NCBI GenBank assembly: GCA_963575745.1
Contig: CAUYUJ010014622.1
Span: forward strand, 304,939 to 368,938
Direction of reading: 5' to 3'
From: Prorocentrum cordatum
Lineage: Eukaryota > Sar > Dinophyceae > Prorocentrales > Prorocentraceae
Length of the DNA stretch: 64,000 bases
Shown here: piece by piece, positions 41,040 through 53,084 of the stretch
How the letters are laid out: each line of letters opens with the position of its first letter
Numbering within the stretch: the stretch's first letter is position 1
The notes under the pieces: generated by a model
Told to the model about the DNA's origin: nothing
Seen by the model: the letters and a program-made list of their open reading frames with translations, nothing else
Database searches by the model: none
Program-made: the position numbers and the translations under genes

Positions 41040-42940
41040 CACAGATTCCCAGCAATGGCCGACCACATTTGGGATGAGCAATGGAATGTTTTTTTTTTTT
41101 GGAAATCGCCGAGCGCGATGCCACTGTTGATTTGCAATTCCATTTTGAATGATTTTGAGGTTGAACGCCATTATGTTTTCCAGAAAATATGATATGATAT
41201 GATATGATACATATATATATACACACACGCCACACTTGGCCAAATGTAATTGTTCACAGCACCTATTTCGCGCAAAATTCCAATTGTTCGGGTGCGGTTC
41301 TCTTTGGCTTGCAGAAGCATAATTTTATGAAGTCACTGGTGAAATTGGACGTCTTTTTGCATTTGTCCGCCATTGCGTGCATGCATTTGGTATGTTTTTT
41401 TTTTTGCCGAAGCGCCGGTTGCCGAAATGCCGCACCACAAATTGGCACATGGCGTTTGCATGTCTGTATATTTGACAAATGCTGTGTTACATTGGATTTT
41501 CAAGATTGCGGGGTGGCATATGTCTGAAATGCCGCTATTGATTGCTATTTCGGTTATCTTACATATTTCAAATTCTATTAAGAAATGGAAAAGCATGGTG
41601 CCGTTTGGAAATTAAGTTGGGAAATTTAGAAACTCAGAGATTCCAAATTGCACAAATGCAATCCCATCAAATTGCCGATTGTTCGGGAAAGGCATCGTAA
41701 ACCATACTGGTATTGTCGATTTGAATCAATATATCTTAGTTCAAGATTGGTTAATCATGCCGATCATCAAATCCAGCTCGTTCGCATTCGGAATTTGACT
41801 AGCCGATGCAATCTGGCATCAGACCGAAACGAAGCACAATTGACATTATTTCAATAGCATGGCGCGTATTGCACGCGCAACTATGGTTGTATGTTGAAAT
41901 GTTGCAAAACATGTCTACAATCAAATGCGACGCATGATTACAAGCATGGACAAACTGTGGAATCCCCGAGAAAGGCACAAGAACTTCAAGTATCGTACAG
42001 CAGTGTGCAAATATTCTTGAGCCGTTCGATATTGTGCAGCAAACGTTTTTTTGTTGCTAAGGGCAGACATGCATTTCAAATATGTTTTGTGGAAATGTGG
42101 AAAAATGACGCTTCCGAGTAGACAAAAAAAATCAGCGTATTCATAAGTTAATGGAATCATATCGGCGCTGTATGTTGCGCCAATTTTCCATGGCGACTCC
42201 ACATGACAACAGAAAGAAAATATTGTATTATTGTGAAACGATGTATCTTCGCGAAATCAGGAACATACACAACGATTGCTTCCTAATCCCGTGATTCCCA
42301 CATTTTTTCCCTCAACACAAACAAAATTTCCCAACGCAACCGTATTTCACAAACAATTGAAAATTCATTGCAATGTATCGCCAACCCCCTCCCGCAAAAA
42401 AAAAAATCATCGCAATTGTCTTGGTTGTAAGCCGGGGATGTCGCCGTCCCGCTACATGCCGCGTATATCTGTATGTTTTGACATTCGTTCCGCACGTTTG
42501 CCGCGTTTTCTTACGTATTTTGGCCTTCGCGCTTGATATGTGTTATCAATCCGCCAACGCATTTGGTATGTTTATCATGCTCTTTTTCATTCCGCGCGTT
42601 CGGCGTGTCTTTCTTTTCTGCCGACGCGCCATTTCATATGCTTTGTTACAACATAGGGTTCTTATCTAGTTTAAGTGGCGTTCGCAAATCTATAATCGTC
42701 GTCATACAACGTGTCGCGCTATGTGTCATATTCCCGCTTTTGCTCTTTGCCGCTTTTTTGTTGAATATTCATTTAATGTCATATAACATGACGGCTTGGA
42801 AGATGACAAATAAATTCGAAATATTAGTTGTGAGTGACATTTGTATTTATAATTTGATATCGCAATTTTTCCGTTAATGCGTTCGTGATTGATTTCTCAA
42901 TTGAAAAGAAGGAAGGCAATGCGTGGCGCCGATCATGCGG
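41040..42940. other. AT-rich region without recognisable gene
   Basis: Poly-T runs at 41088-41100 and 41396-41405, (ATGAT)n at 41189-41208 and (TA)n at 41211-41220. Otherwise irregular, with ATTTGC and AAATTGC words. Short open frames lack protein-like composition. Confidence 0.4.
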
Positions 42941-42943
42941 CAC

Positions 42944-43095
42944 GCTGGGACCAAATTATTCCCTTCCGGGCGGCCGGGACCCTGCGGTGTCCCGCCGGTG
43001 TCCCGCGGTGTTCCGCGGTGCCCCGCGGTGTCCCGCAGTGTCCCGCGGTATCCCGCCGGTGTCCCGCGGTGTCCCGCGAGGATGATGTGATGATC

Positions 43096-43128
<33 letters not shown>

Positions 43129-44102
43129 GTGTCCCGATGAAGATGATGATGTTGATGATGGTGTCGATAATGATGATGATGATGATGATAGTGTCCCGAT
43201 GATGATGAGGATGATGATGCTCATGATGATTATGTTGATGATGATGGCGATGATGGTGTCACGATGATGATGATGTTGATGATTCCGATGATGTTGGTGA
43301 TGATGATGTTGATGGAACTGGTGTCCCGGCGATAATGATGTTGATGATGATGTTGATGATGATTATGGGTTCCCGATGACGATGCTGATGATGATGATGG
43401 TGATGATGATGATGATGGTGATGCTGATGGTGTTTCGATGATGATAACAATGATAATGACGATGTTGATGATGATGTTGCTCATGATGATGATGGTGCCC
43501 CAATGATGATGTTGTTGTTGATGATGCTGCGATGATCATGATGATGATGGTGTCCCGAGAATGATGACGATGTTGATGATAGTGTTGATGATGAGAATGA
43601 TGGTGGTCATGATGGTGTCACGATTATAATGATGATTATGATGATGCTGCTGATGATGATGACGATGACTGTGCCCCGATGATAATGATGATGCTGATAA
43701 TGCTGATGATGAGATGATGATGGTGATAGTGAAAATGATGTTGCCCCGGTAATGGTGCTGACATTGATGATGATGTTTATGATGATGATGACTGTGCCCT
43801 CATGATGATGACGATGTTGGTGATGATATTGATGTTGATGATGTTGATGATGAAGATGATGTCGTTGATTGTGAAAGCGATTGTGATATCGATAGTGAGA
43901 TCGATATTGAGACAGAATGCGAGATCGATTGTGTGATCGATTGTGAGATCGATTGTGAGATCAATTGTAAGATCGATCGAATGAGATAGATCGAATGAGA
44001 TCGATCAAGTGAGATCGATCGAGCGAGACCGATAGTGAAATCGATACTGAGATCGATAGTGAGACCGATTGCGTGAGACGTTGGTTCCCCCCCTCACCTC
44101 CT
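42944..44102. repeat. Left arm of a large inverted repeat: GGTGTCCCGC, GAT and GATCGATTGTGA arrays
   Basis: Starts ACCAAATTATTCCCTTCCGG, followed by (GGTGTCCCGC)n at 42972-43080, GATGATG arrays with GTGTCCCGATGA spacers to about 43860, then (GATCGATTGTGA)n to about 44070, ending GAGACGTTGGTTCCCCC. The same order appears reversed at 45044-45868. Confidence 0.85.
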
Positions 44103-45043
44103 TATCACCCGAAGGGTGGTCGTATAGGTATGGTTATAGCGATATGCAGCTATAAATGATAATGAAAGAAAAAATTGCAGAGCTTTGATATGTGGGGCTT
44201 CAGGGCGCTACGGCTATAAACTTATACAACTAAGGTTATAGGGTTAGTAGGCGATGGAAACATACAAATATAGGGCTAAAAAAAGGTTAGACGATTGTCA
44301 GACGCCCGGGCACCCGGGCACATGGACACCTAGAGATTGAATGGTAAAATGAGGGAGGGGTCTACAACAAAACGTCTATAACAGGAGCTGAACAGCATCT
44401 GACGATGGTGACTATGGAGGGCCACTCGTTCGTGCCCACGCGTTGCCCGTGGGGGCAAATGCGCCGTCCGTCCATTATTCTTCATTCGTACGGGCGTTCT
44501 TGCATATTGAGACCGGCGAAGTGGAGTGCAATTAACTCGTACAGCTTCTCTAAGAGCCTGTTTTCGTTGGCTCTGGCAAATTTACTTGCACGGACGGGGG
44601 AGGAGGGGGCTGAGCTTAAGTCGAGAGGCACTTGCACGCTAGTATTCGCTTGAAGAGGGGCGAGGGGGAGGGGGGGGGGCGAACGCCATGCAAGTAAACT
44701 TGCCTCAATCCCCCCCTCTAAAACAAACAGGCTCTAAGAGCGAAACGGCGAAGATTGAAAGTAATTCGGGCGCGTTGGCGGGCGAATTTACCAGAAAAAT
44801 CGCGACGAAAATTTTGCATAAATTCGGTAGGTTAGACATGAGTCTCGAAATTCAACCATTCGTTGGAGCTCTAATGCTTTCCCCCTTCATCATCGATATT
44901 ACTCCCGCTTGCCATCTTGATCTCAAGTCGATCGGGTGGATATTATTAGCAAAAAACACTCAGGCTTTATCAGCTGTTGAATGTCATTTTCGCAAGTGTT
45001 GTCAGTTTTCTACATATATGACCACCTTGCAGGTGCTAAGGAG
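44103..45043. other. Spacer of the large inverted repeat; no gene recognised
   Basis: Contains MITE E and two weak open frames (44405-44653 and 44688-45047). The second carries TRKIATKILHKFGRLDMSLE but overlaps the MITE at its start, so it is not called. Confidence 0.4.
44548..44740. mobile_element. MITE E with 9-bp target duplication
   Basis: CTCTAAGAG at 44548-44556 and 44732-44740 flanks a 175-bp body with inverted ends: CCTGTTTTCGTTGGC, GCAAATTTACTTGCA on the left and GCAAGTAAACTTGC, AAACAAACAGG on the right. A 9-bp duplication suggests a Mutator-type relative. Single copy here. Confidence 0.8.
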
Positions 45044-45868
45044 CTGAGGGCGGAGGGGGAACCACCGTCTCATTCAATCGATCTCGCTATCGATCTCACA
45101 ATCAATCTCACATTCGATCTCACTATCGATATCATTATCGATCTCACTATCGATCTCACTATCGATCTCACAATCGATCTCGCAATCGATCTCACATTCG
45201 GTCTCACATTCGGTCTCACTGTCGATCTCACTATCGGTCTCACAATCGATCTCACAGTCGATTTCACATTATGTCTCACATTCGGTCTCACTATCGATCT
45301 CACTATCGGTATCACAATCAATCTCACAATCGATTTCACATTCGGTTTCACATTCGGTCTCACTATCGATTTCACAATCGATCTCACTATCGATCTCACA
45401 ATCGATCTCACATTCGGTCTCACTATCGATATCACAATCGATCTCACAATCGACGTCATCATCATCAACATCAACAGCATCATCATCATCACCATCATCA
45501 ACATCATCATCACCATCACCATCATCATCACCATCATCATCATCATCATCGTCATCATCATCATCATCATCATCATAATCATCATCAACATCATCATCGG
45601 GACACCGACGGGACACCGACAGGACACCGGCGGGACACCGGCGGGACCCCGCGCCGCACCGGCCACCCGGAAGAGAAACATTTGGTTTGGCCGCGCCTCA
45701 GCCACACGGGACACCAACAAGACATCGGCGGGACACTGCGCACCACCGGCCGCCCGGAAGGGAAACCTTTGGTCCGGTCGCGCTTCAGCCACAAGAGAAC
45801 CGATGGGACACCAACGGGACACCGGCGGGACACCGCGCGCCACACGCCGCCCGGAAAGGAAACATTTG
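45044..45868. repeat. Right arm of the large inverted repeat
   Basis: Starts GAGGGGGAACCACCGTCTCA, then (GATCTCACTATC)n to about 45460, ATC/CAT arrays to 45600, and three modules of GGGACACCGGC plus CCGCCCGGAAGGGAAAC and TTTGGTCCGG. The left arm has only one such end module. Confidence 0.85.
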
Positions 45869-46094
45869 GTCCGGCCGCGCCTCAGCCACAGGAGACTTTC
45901 TCTCGACCGCCCACGCAGATTCGCCTCGCCTGCACGCACGGCACGCACGAACACGAAACCGAAATCGATTTCCCGGTAGGGGGGCTCCCCGTTCCACTTC
46001 GATCTTACCCCTTCACTTCTGAATTGTAGGTGAGTTACATAGTTGTTCGGCACAGCGGTCGACAGAAAATAATCTAGTGCGCTAGTCTGAAAAA

Positions 46095-46452
46095 TCTAAA
46101 TGCCTGACGTCGGTCTGCTACCAAAGCTGGACAAAAAAATAGTCATAGTCTGCTAATTATTTGAATGAGAATGCTTGGTTTCTCTACTTAATTCGAGCTG
46201 TACGTTGGCTCCCAAAATGGAACACGCATCTGGACATGAGAAATGATCAGGCACATTCGCCCACAACGTCTCGTATCGGCTTACAACCAGAGTTACGACT
46301 GAAAACTATTCGCGTTACTTATATGTTCCGTGAGATCATGTGTGCTTCCTCAATCCAAGTCGAATTGCAAGCCAGCCGCGGAGCTGCGATGAACACCCAT
46401 CGAAGGATCCAAACGCGCTGAGATCGGTCTGCTACCATAGTTGCGACTAAAT

Positions 46453-46503
<51 letters not shown>

Positions 46504-47030
46504 ATTTTTTTACTAAAGCAAATTGATGAAAGGTTGTGCGGGTTTTCTACAAGTGATTCGACTTGTAAGCAAGCTAGGAAGCTGGGAAACGCACTATTCA
46601 ACAAGAAATCATCAAACACTGTTGCCTACAATATCGGGACGTCCGAAATTGATCTGTTACTAGAGCTACAACTGAAAAGCAACTACTCGCATTTTCAACT
46701 TCTTGTGAGAGATGATGTTGGTTTTCTAAACTTCGAGCTGTAGCCTACCTACTGAATTCAGATATACATAATTCGACAGGAAATGTTGGGAAACGCTAGT
46801 CAGGCATTTAGATGGCTGAGATCGGTTTGCTACAAAAATTGTGATTCAATAGCTACTTGCGCTTTTCAATTCTTAGATTAGGCGGTGATGGTTTTCTCTA
46901 TTTAATTCGAGCTGTAGGTAAGCTACGGAACTATGAAGCAAATTCTTCTGATGGACATGATTACAAGCGCTCCTTTAAATAATCAAGACGTCTGAGGTCG
47001 GTCTGCTACCAGAGCTGCGACCAACAAAGT
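46095..47030. repeat. Degenerate tandem array, about 165-bp unit, six copies
   Basis: GAGATCGGTCTGCTACCA followed by GAGCTGCGACT recurs near 46111, 46273, 46427, 46655, 46826 and 46998. The unit also carries TGGTTTTCTCTACTTAATTC and GAGCTGTA. The longer third unit contains the poly-T run. Confidence 0.8.
46456..46502. repeat. Poly-T run of about 46 bp
   Basis: An uninterrupted T run inside the 165-bp array, followed by GCATTTTTTT. Confidence 0.97.
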
Positions 47031-48450
47031 TTTAATGTATGATCAGCTATCAAGCTCGCATGCTCTACAAATGACGAGCGTTTCTTCAAATTTACATAGA
47101 TGTTGGAAATATTTGTCCAGCTTCTGTCGTGTACTTTCTGGCATGGGTATTTATTTCAACGGAGTCGAGGTGTGGACAATCGCACACCCTCGCGCGTTGT
47201 GAATATGAGATTTCAGCGCTTACATGCCGTTCGAATGTTCCTTTTGCCCAAAATGTGAATTTATATTTTGGCCCCTTCGAACAATTTCCCATACACACTT
47301 CCGAATTATGTAGATTCTCATTTTCTTATTTATTCTAAATGTACACCATTACCGGGCCCCTGCGCCGAATTGCCCGGGCGGGTCGCAAGAATTGCTAACC
47401 TCATCTGAGTGGATAATTCCGCCAGAATCTTTTCCAGGCAAAATCTGATTGAAGAATGATTTCAGCTGAAAGCTTCAAATTTCTACGCGCATGCGTTTTC
47501 TTATGGTTTTCTAACAATAATTTGGATTTGCGTTTGCGCTTTGTTTGCCGTAATTTCTCGGATTTCATTCTCGTTGAAACCGTTATTCAGCTTAAAAAAA
47601 TATTTTTAATAGCGCTGCATTCTTAACGGCGCAAATGCCGGTACCAAACCAATCATAATATTTCATACTGAGAACAATTTTTGCATTCGTCGGAGGCAAA
47701 AAAATGCATGCGCCGCAACAAACTTAAGCAATAATAGCAAACGATAAAACATTCACTGCTGAAACTCTATGCGGTATGCATCGGAAGCGAAAATTGAAAT
47801 TCCGTGCTAATAAACAAGTACATCAGCAATTTCAAAATCACCTACATCGTTGTTTACTTAAGTTTCGTTTTGAATGCACATACGTGACATTGAACTATGA
47901 AGGCACAAATCGAATGCGATGCAGCCGCAGACGTGCGGAAAACACGGGAATGCAGCACATAATGTGGTTTCTCATGCGCAAGATCAATGAAATGAACCTG
48001 GTGGCAACGAGACTTTGAACGAAAATATTGAATAATCGGCCCTTCGAGAATATGTCGGGCAAATGAGATCCAGAAATTGTGCCCGGACTCGAAGCCCTGA
48101 AATCCGTTCGTCACGGCATGGAATGTGCGGATGTACGGTTTACGAATCCCAAAATTAATTAGCTGGTGCTTTTTCGCAACACACACTTGTCCAATGCATG
48201 GCACACGTTTTTGTGCGGAATGTCATTGATTAATTAGCAACTGCCGTGGGGCTCGAGTGAAATCCCGTGGTGATTCACGTATTTTCGTACAAATTGCCCC
48301 CTACTGGGATTTGCCTCGGATCTTTTGCATTGCGCACGCGTTCCTAAAAAATCTCTCTTTCTTGCCACTCGAACCTTCAAAAAGTTTACGCGTATGTGAT
48401 TTGCTCAATTCCCATCGATTGTCCTTCTCCTGGGGCTCGAACTTATGTAT
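47031..48450. other. AT-rich, no gene recognised
   Basis: Irregular sequence with AAATT and GAATG words. Short open frames on both strands are not persuasive. Confidence 0.4.
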
Positions 48451-48451
48451 A

Positions 48452-48484
48452 TGTATGTATATATATACACGTGTTCCTGCAATA

Positions 48485-48534
<50 letters not shown>

Positions 48535-48572
48535 CACATGTATACATATACACACATACATATATATATAAC
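48452..48572. repeat. (TA)n with CACATG variants
   Basis: TA repeats around 48488-48535 with TGTATA and CACATA variants on each side. Confidence 0.93.
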
Positions 48573-49150
48573 ATTCCTGATGCTGGAACCTAACGGTCTA
48601 TTGTACGTACTCGAATATCTTGCCTTTTTTTTCCTGGGGCCTGACGCAATTCTGCGGATTACATATATTTCTATATTTTGGCGCCTCCTGGGGCTCGACC
48701 TCTTCGCGTTTTACGTGTGCTACTTTTGTTTGCCCCTCCCCTGAGGCTCGAATCCTCTTTCCGCTTTCCCAGAGATTGCCTCTTTCTCGGGGCTCGTCCC
48801 AATTCTGAAACGAATTTGATAAGTAGCCCGAGCTGGTTGAGCGCCCTGCGAATTTCGACAGCTGCCAGCCTCTGCCGAAACGTGCGTTCAAGCAGCTTGG
48901 GCTTAAGATCTGAAGCAATTCATTCGGTCATGATCAAACGCCATGGATGACTCGCCCCACAACACGACAAGGCGCAGCATACAGCAGCGGCGCATATTGC
49001 GCGGCGCAATGTGTGCTGTAAGTCCGAAGCAAGATCGGAGCTTGAACTGGATCTTATGGTTTCTTCTGCGACCTTCGAATTGAGCTAGCTCCGGGCGGGG
49101 TGAGCCGTCAAACAATTTGAATTTATGATCCAAATCAATTCCAACAATTC
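48573..49150. other. Degenerate CCTGGGGCTCGA words, no gene
   Basis: CTGGGGCTCG-type words followed by TTCCGC or TTTTACG occur at about 48431, 48637, 48689, 48741 and 48795, a worn array of about 50-bp period. Confidence 0.5.
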
Positions 49151-49154
49151 CCGG

Positions 49155-49260
49155 GGCACGTCTCCCTGGCAGATCGCCCGGCGCGTCCTGGCACGTCTAC
49201 TGGCACGTTCCGTAGCGCGTCCCCTGATGCGCGGTACAGCGCAACACAACACAGCCCCTC
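49155..49260. repeat. Short CTGGCACGT minisatellite, homologous to 60160-60350
   Basis: CGTCTACTGGCACGTTCCGT then AGCGCGTCCCCTG closely matches CGTCCACTGGCACGTTCCGT near 60308. Confidence 0.75.
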
Positions 49261-50510
49261 GCCTAATTTCATCAATGTTCACATCTTCAGCATTGCCTAA
49301 ACTACTCTTCAGTTCGTGACTCGATCCCATGCGCTTCGTTATGGGCACCCGGTGCTTGCTGTAAAACCATTAATCGTAATTAGGGAAACCCGTGCGTGGA
49401 TACCCGTGTTCCGTGTTTAGGAAACCATGTTCTTTGCTATGGAAGTCCGTGTTCAACGCCTCCGTGCTACATTCAATCCTGGCGCAACGTGTCCAACCTC
49501 CTGGTACCCCACCCAAGGGAACAAGGATGCGCGCGTCCCGCAACATGCGCTCCACATTTCGTTCTGGAACACCTCCTGCTTCTGTGACATATTCTGGCCA
49601 TGCAACTTGCATACTGGAATGTCGAACACTCCGCCGTGTTCCCAATGTGTCACAGACTCTCACATGTCTGTGCACGTTTATACCGTTCACCACAACTGCA
49701 ACGCCCAGGCGCCTCCGCACTGCAAGATCCACTACTTAATGCATTCTCCAATTCACGCGCTCCAGATCGTGAGTGAGATCGCAAGGTGCGGTCCTGAACG
49801 CGATTGTTATCGCGCATTCCCAAATGTGGCTGCATTCGCGCGAACCCCCGGTCCAACGAACTCTTGGACCAAAGCCTTCAGAATACCAATTTCCGCGACA
49901 TTGGAGGTATCGTACTTCCACCCACTCTGCCACTCGCCGAGCACATGCTGTTGACCGTGAAGCCGTTCAAGAGGGCAACCCCCCGTCAGGGATAACATGA
50001 TGGGTGCAACCGCGATCGTCCAATATTCAATGGTTTCCTGCCAAGTGGCCAGAGTTTCTCAATGGCGGTTGAGCCGATATTCTTTTGTGATCCAGCGCAT
50101 CCACATAACAATATCTAGCGTCATATCCCGACTTCGTTGACCGGTGATAGCAAGATGAATGGAATATCCAGTTGCGACCATCGTTGGGGAGAGAATGCAA
50201 TGCGTTCGTTCACTTGACATGTTCCTATTGACAGTCTACCCAACATGGCCGTGGAAGGTGAGATGGTCCACAATGGCCCGCAGTCGCAGCTAGACACAGA
50301 CATGCGATGAAAAAAGGGCGGGGATATGATAATAGCCTGAATGGAGAAGGCGCTCGCAAAGGCAATTTGCGCTCTCGGAGACCATGCGCAGGGACATTGA
50401 GGCATATAGTGCAGAGGCGCACTAAACTAATAACTTATTATAATGTATCTTTGGGCCCCATCGAACCCGACATGGAATGTCTCACTGCACGGGACGAGCT
50501 GTTTTGGAAC
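49261..50510. other. No gene recognised
   Basis: Mixed sequence with several overlapping weak open frames (49392-49954). None has a start, splice border or recognisable motif. Confidence 0.35.
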
Positions 50511-50513
50511 GGG

Positions 50514-50663
50514 ACGGGTTTCGATAACGCGGGGCAGGCTTCCGAAACTGACCTCGATTTCGGTAACAGCGCAGCGACGGTTTCGATAACGCGCCGCGAT
50601 GGCTTCGGTAAAAGGCCACGCGGGTTTCGGTAACAGGCCGCACGGGTTTCGGTCTTCCTCCTC
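50514..50663. repeat. Degenerate GGTTTCGGTAACAGGCCGC minisatellite
   Basis: Five or six worn copies of about 25 bp built on TTTCG(A/G)TAAC plus GCG words. Confidence 0.7.
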
Positions 50664-50850
50664 CTCCTCCTCGTCCTCCTCTCCTCCTCCTCGTCCTCTT
50701 ACTCCTCCTCCTCCTCCTCCTCCTTCGCCCTCCTTCTCCTCCTCCTCATTCACCTCCTCCCCGAATACCCTTACCATTCCATATCGCTCCTCCTCCTCCT
50801 CCTCCTCCTCCTCCTCCTCTTCATCTTCCTTAGTCTCCTCCTCCCTTCAC
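50655..50850. repeat. TCC tract
   Basis: CCTCCT with CGTCCTC and TTACTCC interruptions, in two blocks split by unique sequence at about 50755-50788. Confidence 0.93.
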
Positions 50851-52360
50851 TCCTTCTCGCGCTGCCAAGCAACAGAAGCTGTATGATGTTGCGTCGGCGC
50901 CGACTCTGGGGCTTTCAGTGCGCTGGCCCTCGAGCGAGGAAGAGAGAAAAAGGAAGGGAGACAAAAAGGGAATACAAAGGACGCGGACACATGGTACCGC
51001 AAGTAGCGCGAATCCACATCACAAGTCGGGGATACGGATAAGGAGAGCGGGGAGACGAAGAGTCAACAACAACGCACAACAAGATACACCTAGCGTAATA
51101 ACATGCTTTAAGCCAGCCGTGCGGACGCCTATGTCGGGGGGACTGGGCAGGTGAAGCTAGCAGGGCAATGGAAGAGGTAGACAGGAAGAAGGAGGGTTGG
51201 ATAGGAAGGAGGTGACGGGGTAGAACATGTGAAAAGGAAAGGGGGTGGACAAGCTAGGTTCGCTCGCGTCATATCTGACGTCCTACCCCTCCCTCCCATC
51301 CCTTACCATGGCTCTGTTCGCGCAGTCGGATGTCGAGCAGGGCAACGATCGCGAGAGGGTACGCGATGTACGGTAGGGCACGGCATGGCATGGCGTAGCA
51401 AAACACGGCAGAACGTAACATGCCATAGTGTGGCGTGGCCATGCGCAGTGAAGCGTCGCATCACAAAAGATTACAACGCAAAGCGTGGCATCGCACAGCG
51501 GCACATACCACAACACCGCACATCATGTCATGGCATGGCGCCGGGTTCCTTGGAGGGTAAGTGGATCGTCTTCGAGAGATCTGGGGCGGTCTGGACTCGT
51601 GGCTCCATGTCTAGCTCCTTGGGCTCCCCGAAAAGTTTCACACAAGGCGGGGCAGATGGATAGCACCCGCTGGCTCTGCTTCCAGCATCACCTTCTCAAT
51701 GCAGAAACGGAGCTCCCGCTTGATACTTCCTGAAAGCGACGACGCCCCAAAGTGGGGGGCCTGCGGGCCAACAAATCAACGAATCGACACCGAATTTAAT
51801 CTCTTCTGATGGTGTTTTTTCGGGGTGCCATTTCTAGATGTTGGGGCTTATTTGGAAGGACCGAAAAAAAAGCCCGCGCTGCAGTGGGATCACGATTTGG
51901 AACAAGCAAAGACGCAGAAATGAGGCCAGCACGTCAGCGGAAGTAACATGTTTCAAACTAATATGTTTCGAACAAGCCTTAACGAAAACCCATATTCCGG
52001 GAATCGTGAGTAAAAAACAGTACGCGGAAGGGGGGCTGGACATCGTCCAGACGTCATCAGGGGAGAGAGGAAAGTAGTATTCATACTGTGTGGTTGCGGA
52101 AGCAGTGGGGGCCAGATGGGGGGGGGGAGGGGGAGGGGGACGGGGGAGGAGGGAGAAGGAGCAGCAGCTGGAGCGCTGCTGGAGCATGGGCAAAGGCAGC
52201 AGGGGTGGAAACGAGACCAGCAGCACAAGGGGGAACGGCACGATGATGATCTTACGAGGCGCCACGCGACGACGCCCTCGCCGCTTGGCGCCTACGGCCG
52301 CTCGGGGTCTGTCGCCTTGGCCTCAGCGGAACGGCCTGAGCTCGGCGCGCGCCACGGGCA
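50851..52360. other. No gene recognised; GGCAT-type words at 51360-51540
   Basis: 51360-51540 loosely repeats GGCATGGC, CGTGGC and GCATCGCAC. A short open stretch reads GKWIVFERSGAVWTRGSMSS (about 51556-51615) and stops at 51663; too short and unsupported to call. Confidence 0.35.
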
Positions 52361-52362
52361 CA

Positions 52363-52452
52363 TGTGAGGAGGAGGAGGAGGAGGAGGAGGAGGAGGAGGA
52401 GGAGAAGGAGGAGGAGGAGGAGGAGGAGGAGGAGGAGGAGGAGGAGGAGGAG
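52363..52452. repeat. (GAG)n tract
   Basis: Almost pure GAG/GGA for about 90 bp with two AAG interruptions. Confidence 0.96.
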
Positions 52453-53080
52453 AGCGGGAAGGTGCACGGCGAGGTCGCTGCTTTCGGCATCCAGGCTCCA
52501 ACGTCCAAAGACCATTGCCCAGGACGGGTGCGACGTGCCCAGCTCGCTCGGAGGCTCCATGAACTCTGGAGATGCGCACCAGGACCGCCGAGGCCTTCAG
52601 GCACCAAGAAGGATGCCCGGAGTCGAGGGGTGAGTGGAGGGATGTGAGTCAGGCCCTGGCCGGAGTGCTCCAGCATCCAACATCCATCATTGACGCTGGT
52701 ATATCCGCGGCCGACAACCGTCCGACTCTGGGCTCATCCCGCTAATCCTGGGGCTCAGTCTGGCTTCGTGCATGAAGCCAGACGAAGTCCAGGATTAAAG
52801 GGCCATGATCATGTTCCCTTGAGGTAGCCTTACAACCCTTACGAAGACTTCTTAGAAATTGCAACCTCAGCGAGGCCCGGGCCAGGTCGGGGGGGCAATA
52901 CCTGCAGTATGCGACCAGTGCCGGCTACGCCAGGGCTCCGAGCACCTCCTCCCCGGCGCCTGCCCTGCCCAGCTCTCGCCCACTTTTGGGTCACTGGGGG
53001 CACGCTGCAAACAGCTCGCGGTGTGAGATCTGCACACCAGATACTGTGGTACTGGCACGGAAGACGCCGAGCCTCCTTCC
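52453..53080. other. GC-balanced spacer with a hairpin; no firm gene
   Basis: TAATCCTGG and TCTGGCTTC are reversed as GAAGCCAGA and CCAGGATTA within 52743-52797, a clear stem with internal mismatched bulges and a 6-bp loop. Frames on both strands at 52867-53080 are open but not convincing. Confidence 0.5.
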
Positions 53081-53084
53081 TCTT

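Noticed and set aside
44688-45047. A 119-codon gene in the inverted-repeat spacer
   Set aside because: Its first third lies in the right arm of MITE E and its end enters the GATCTC array border; no motif.
46456-46502. Poly-T as the reversed poly-A tail of a retrocopied gene
   Set aside because: It lies inside a tandem array unit and no coding sequence or target duplication is visible next to it.
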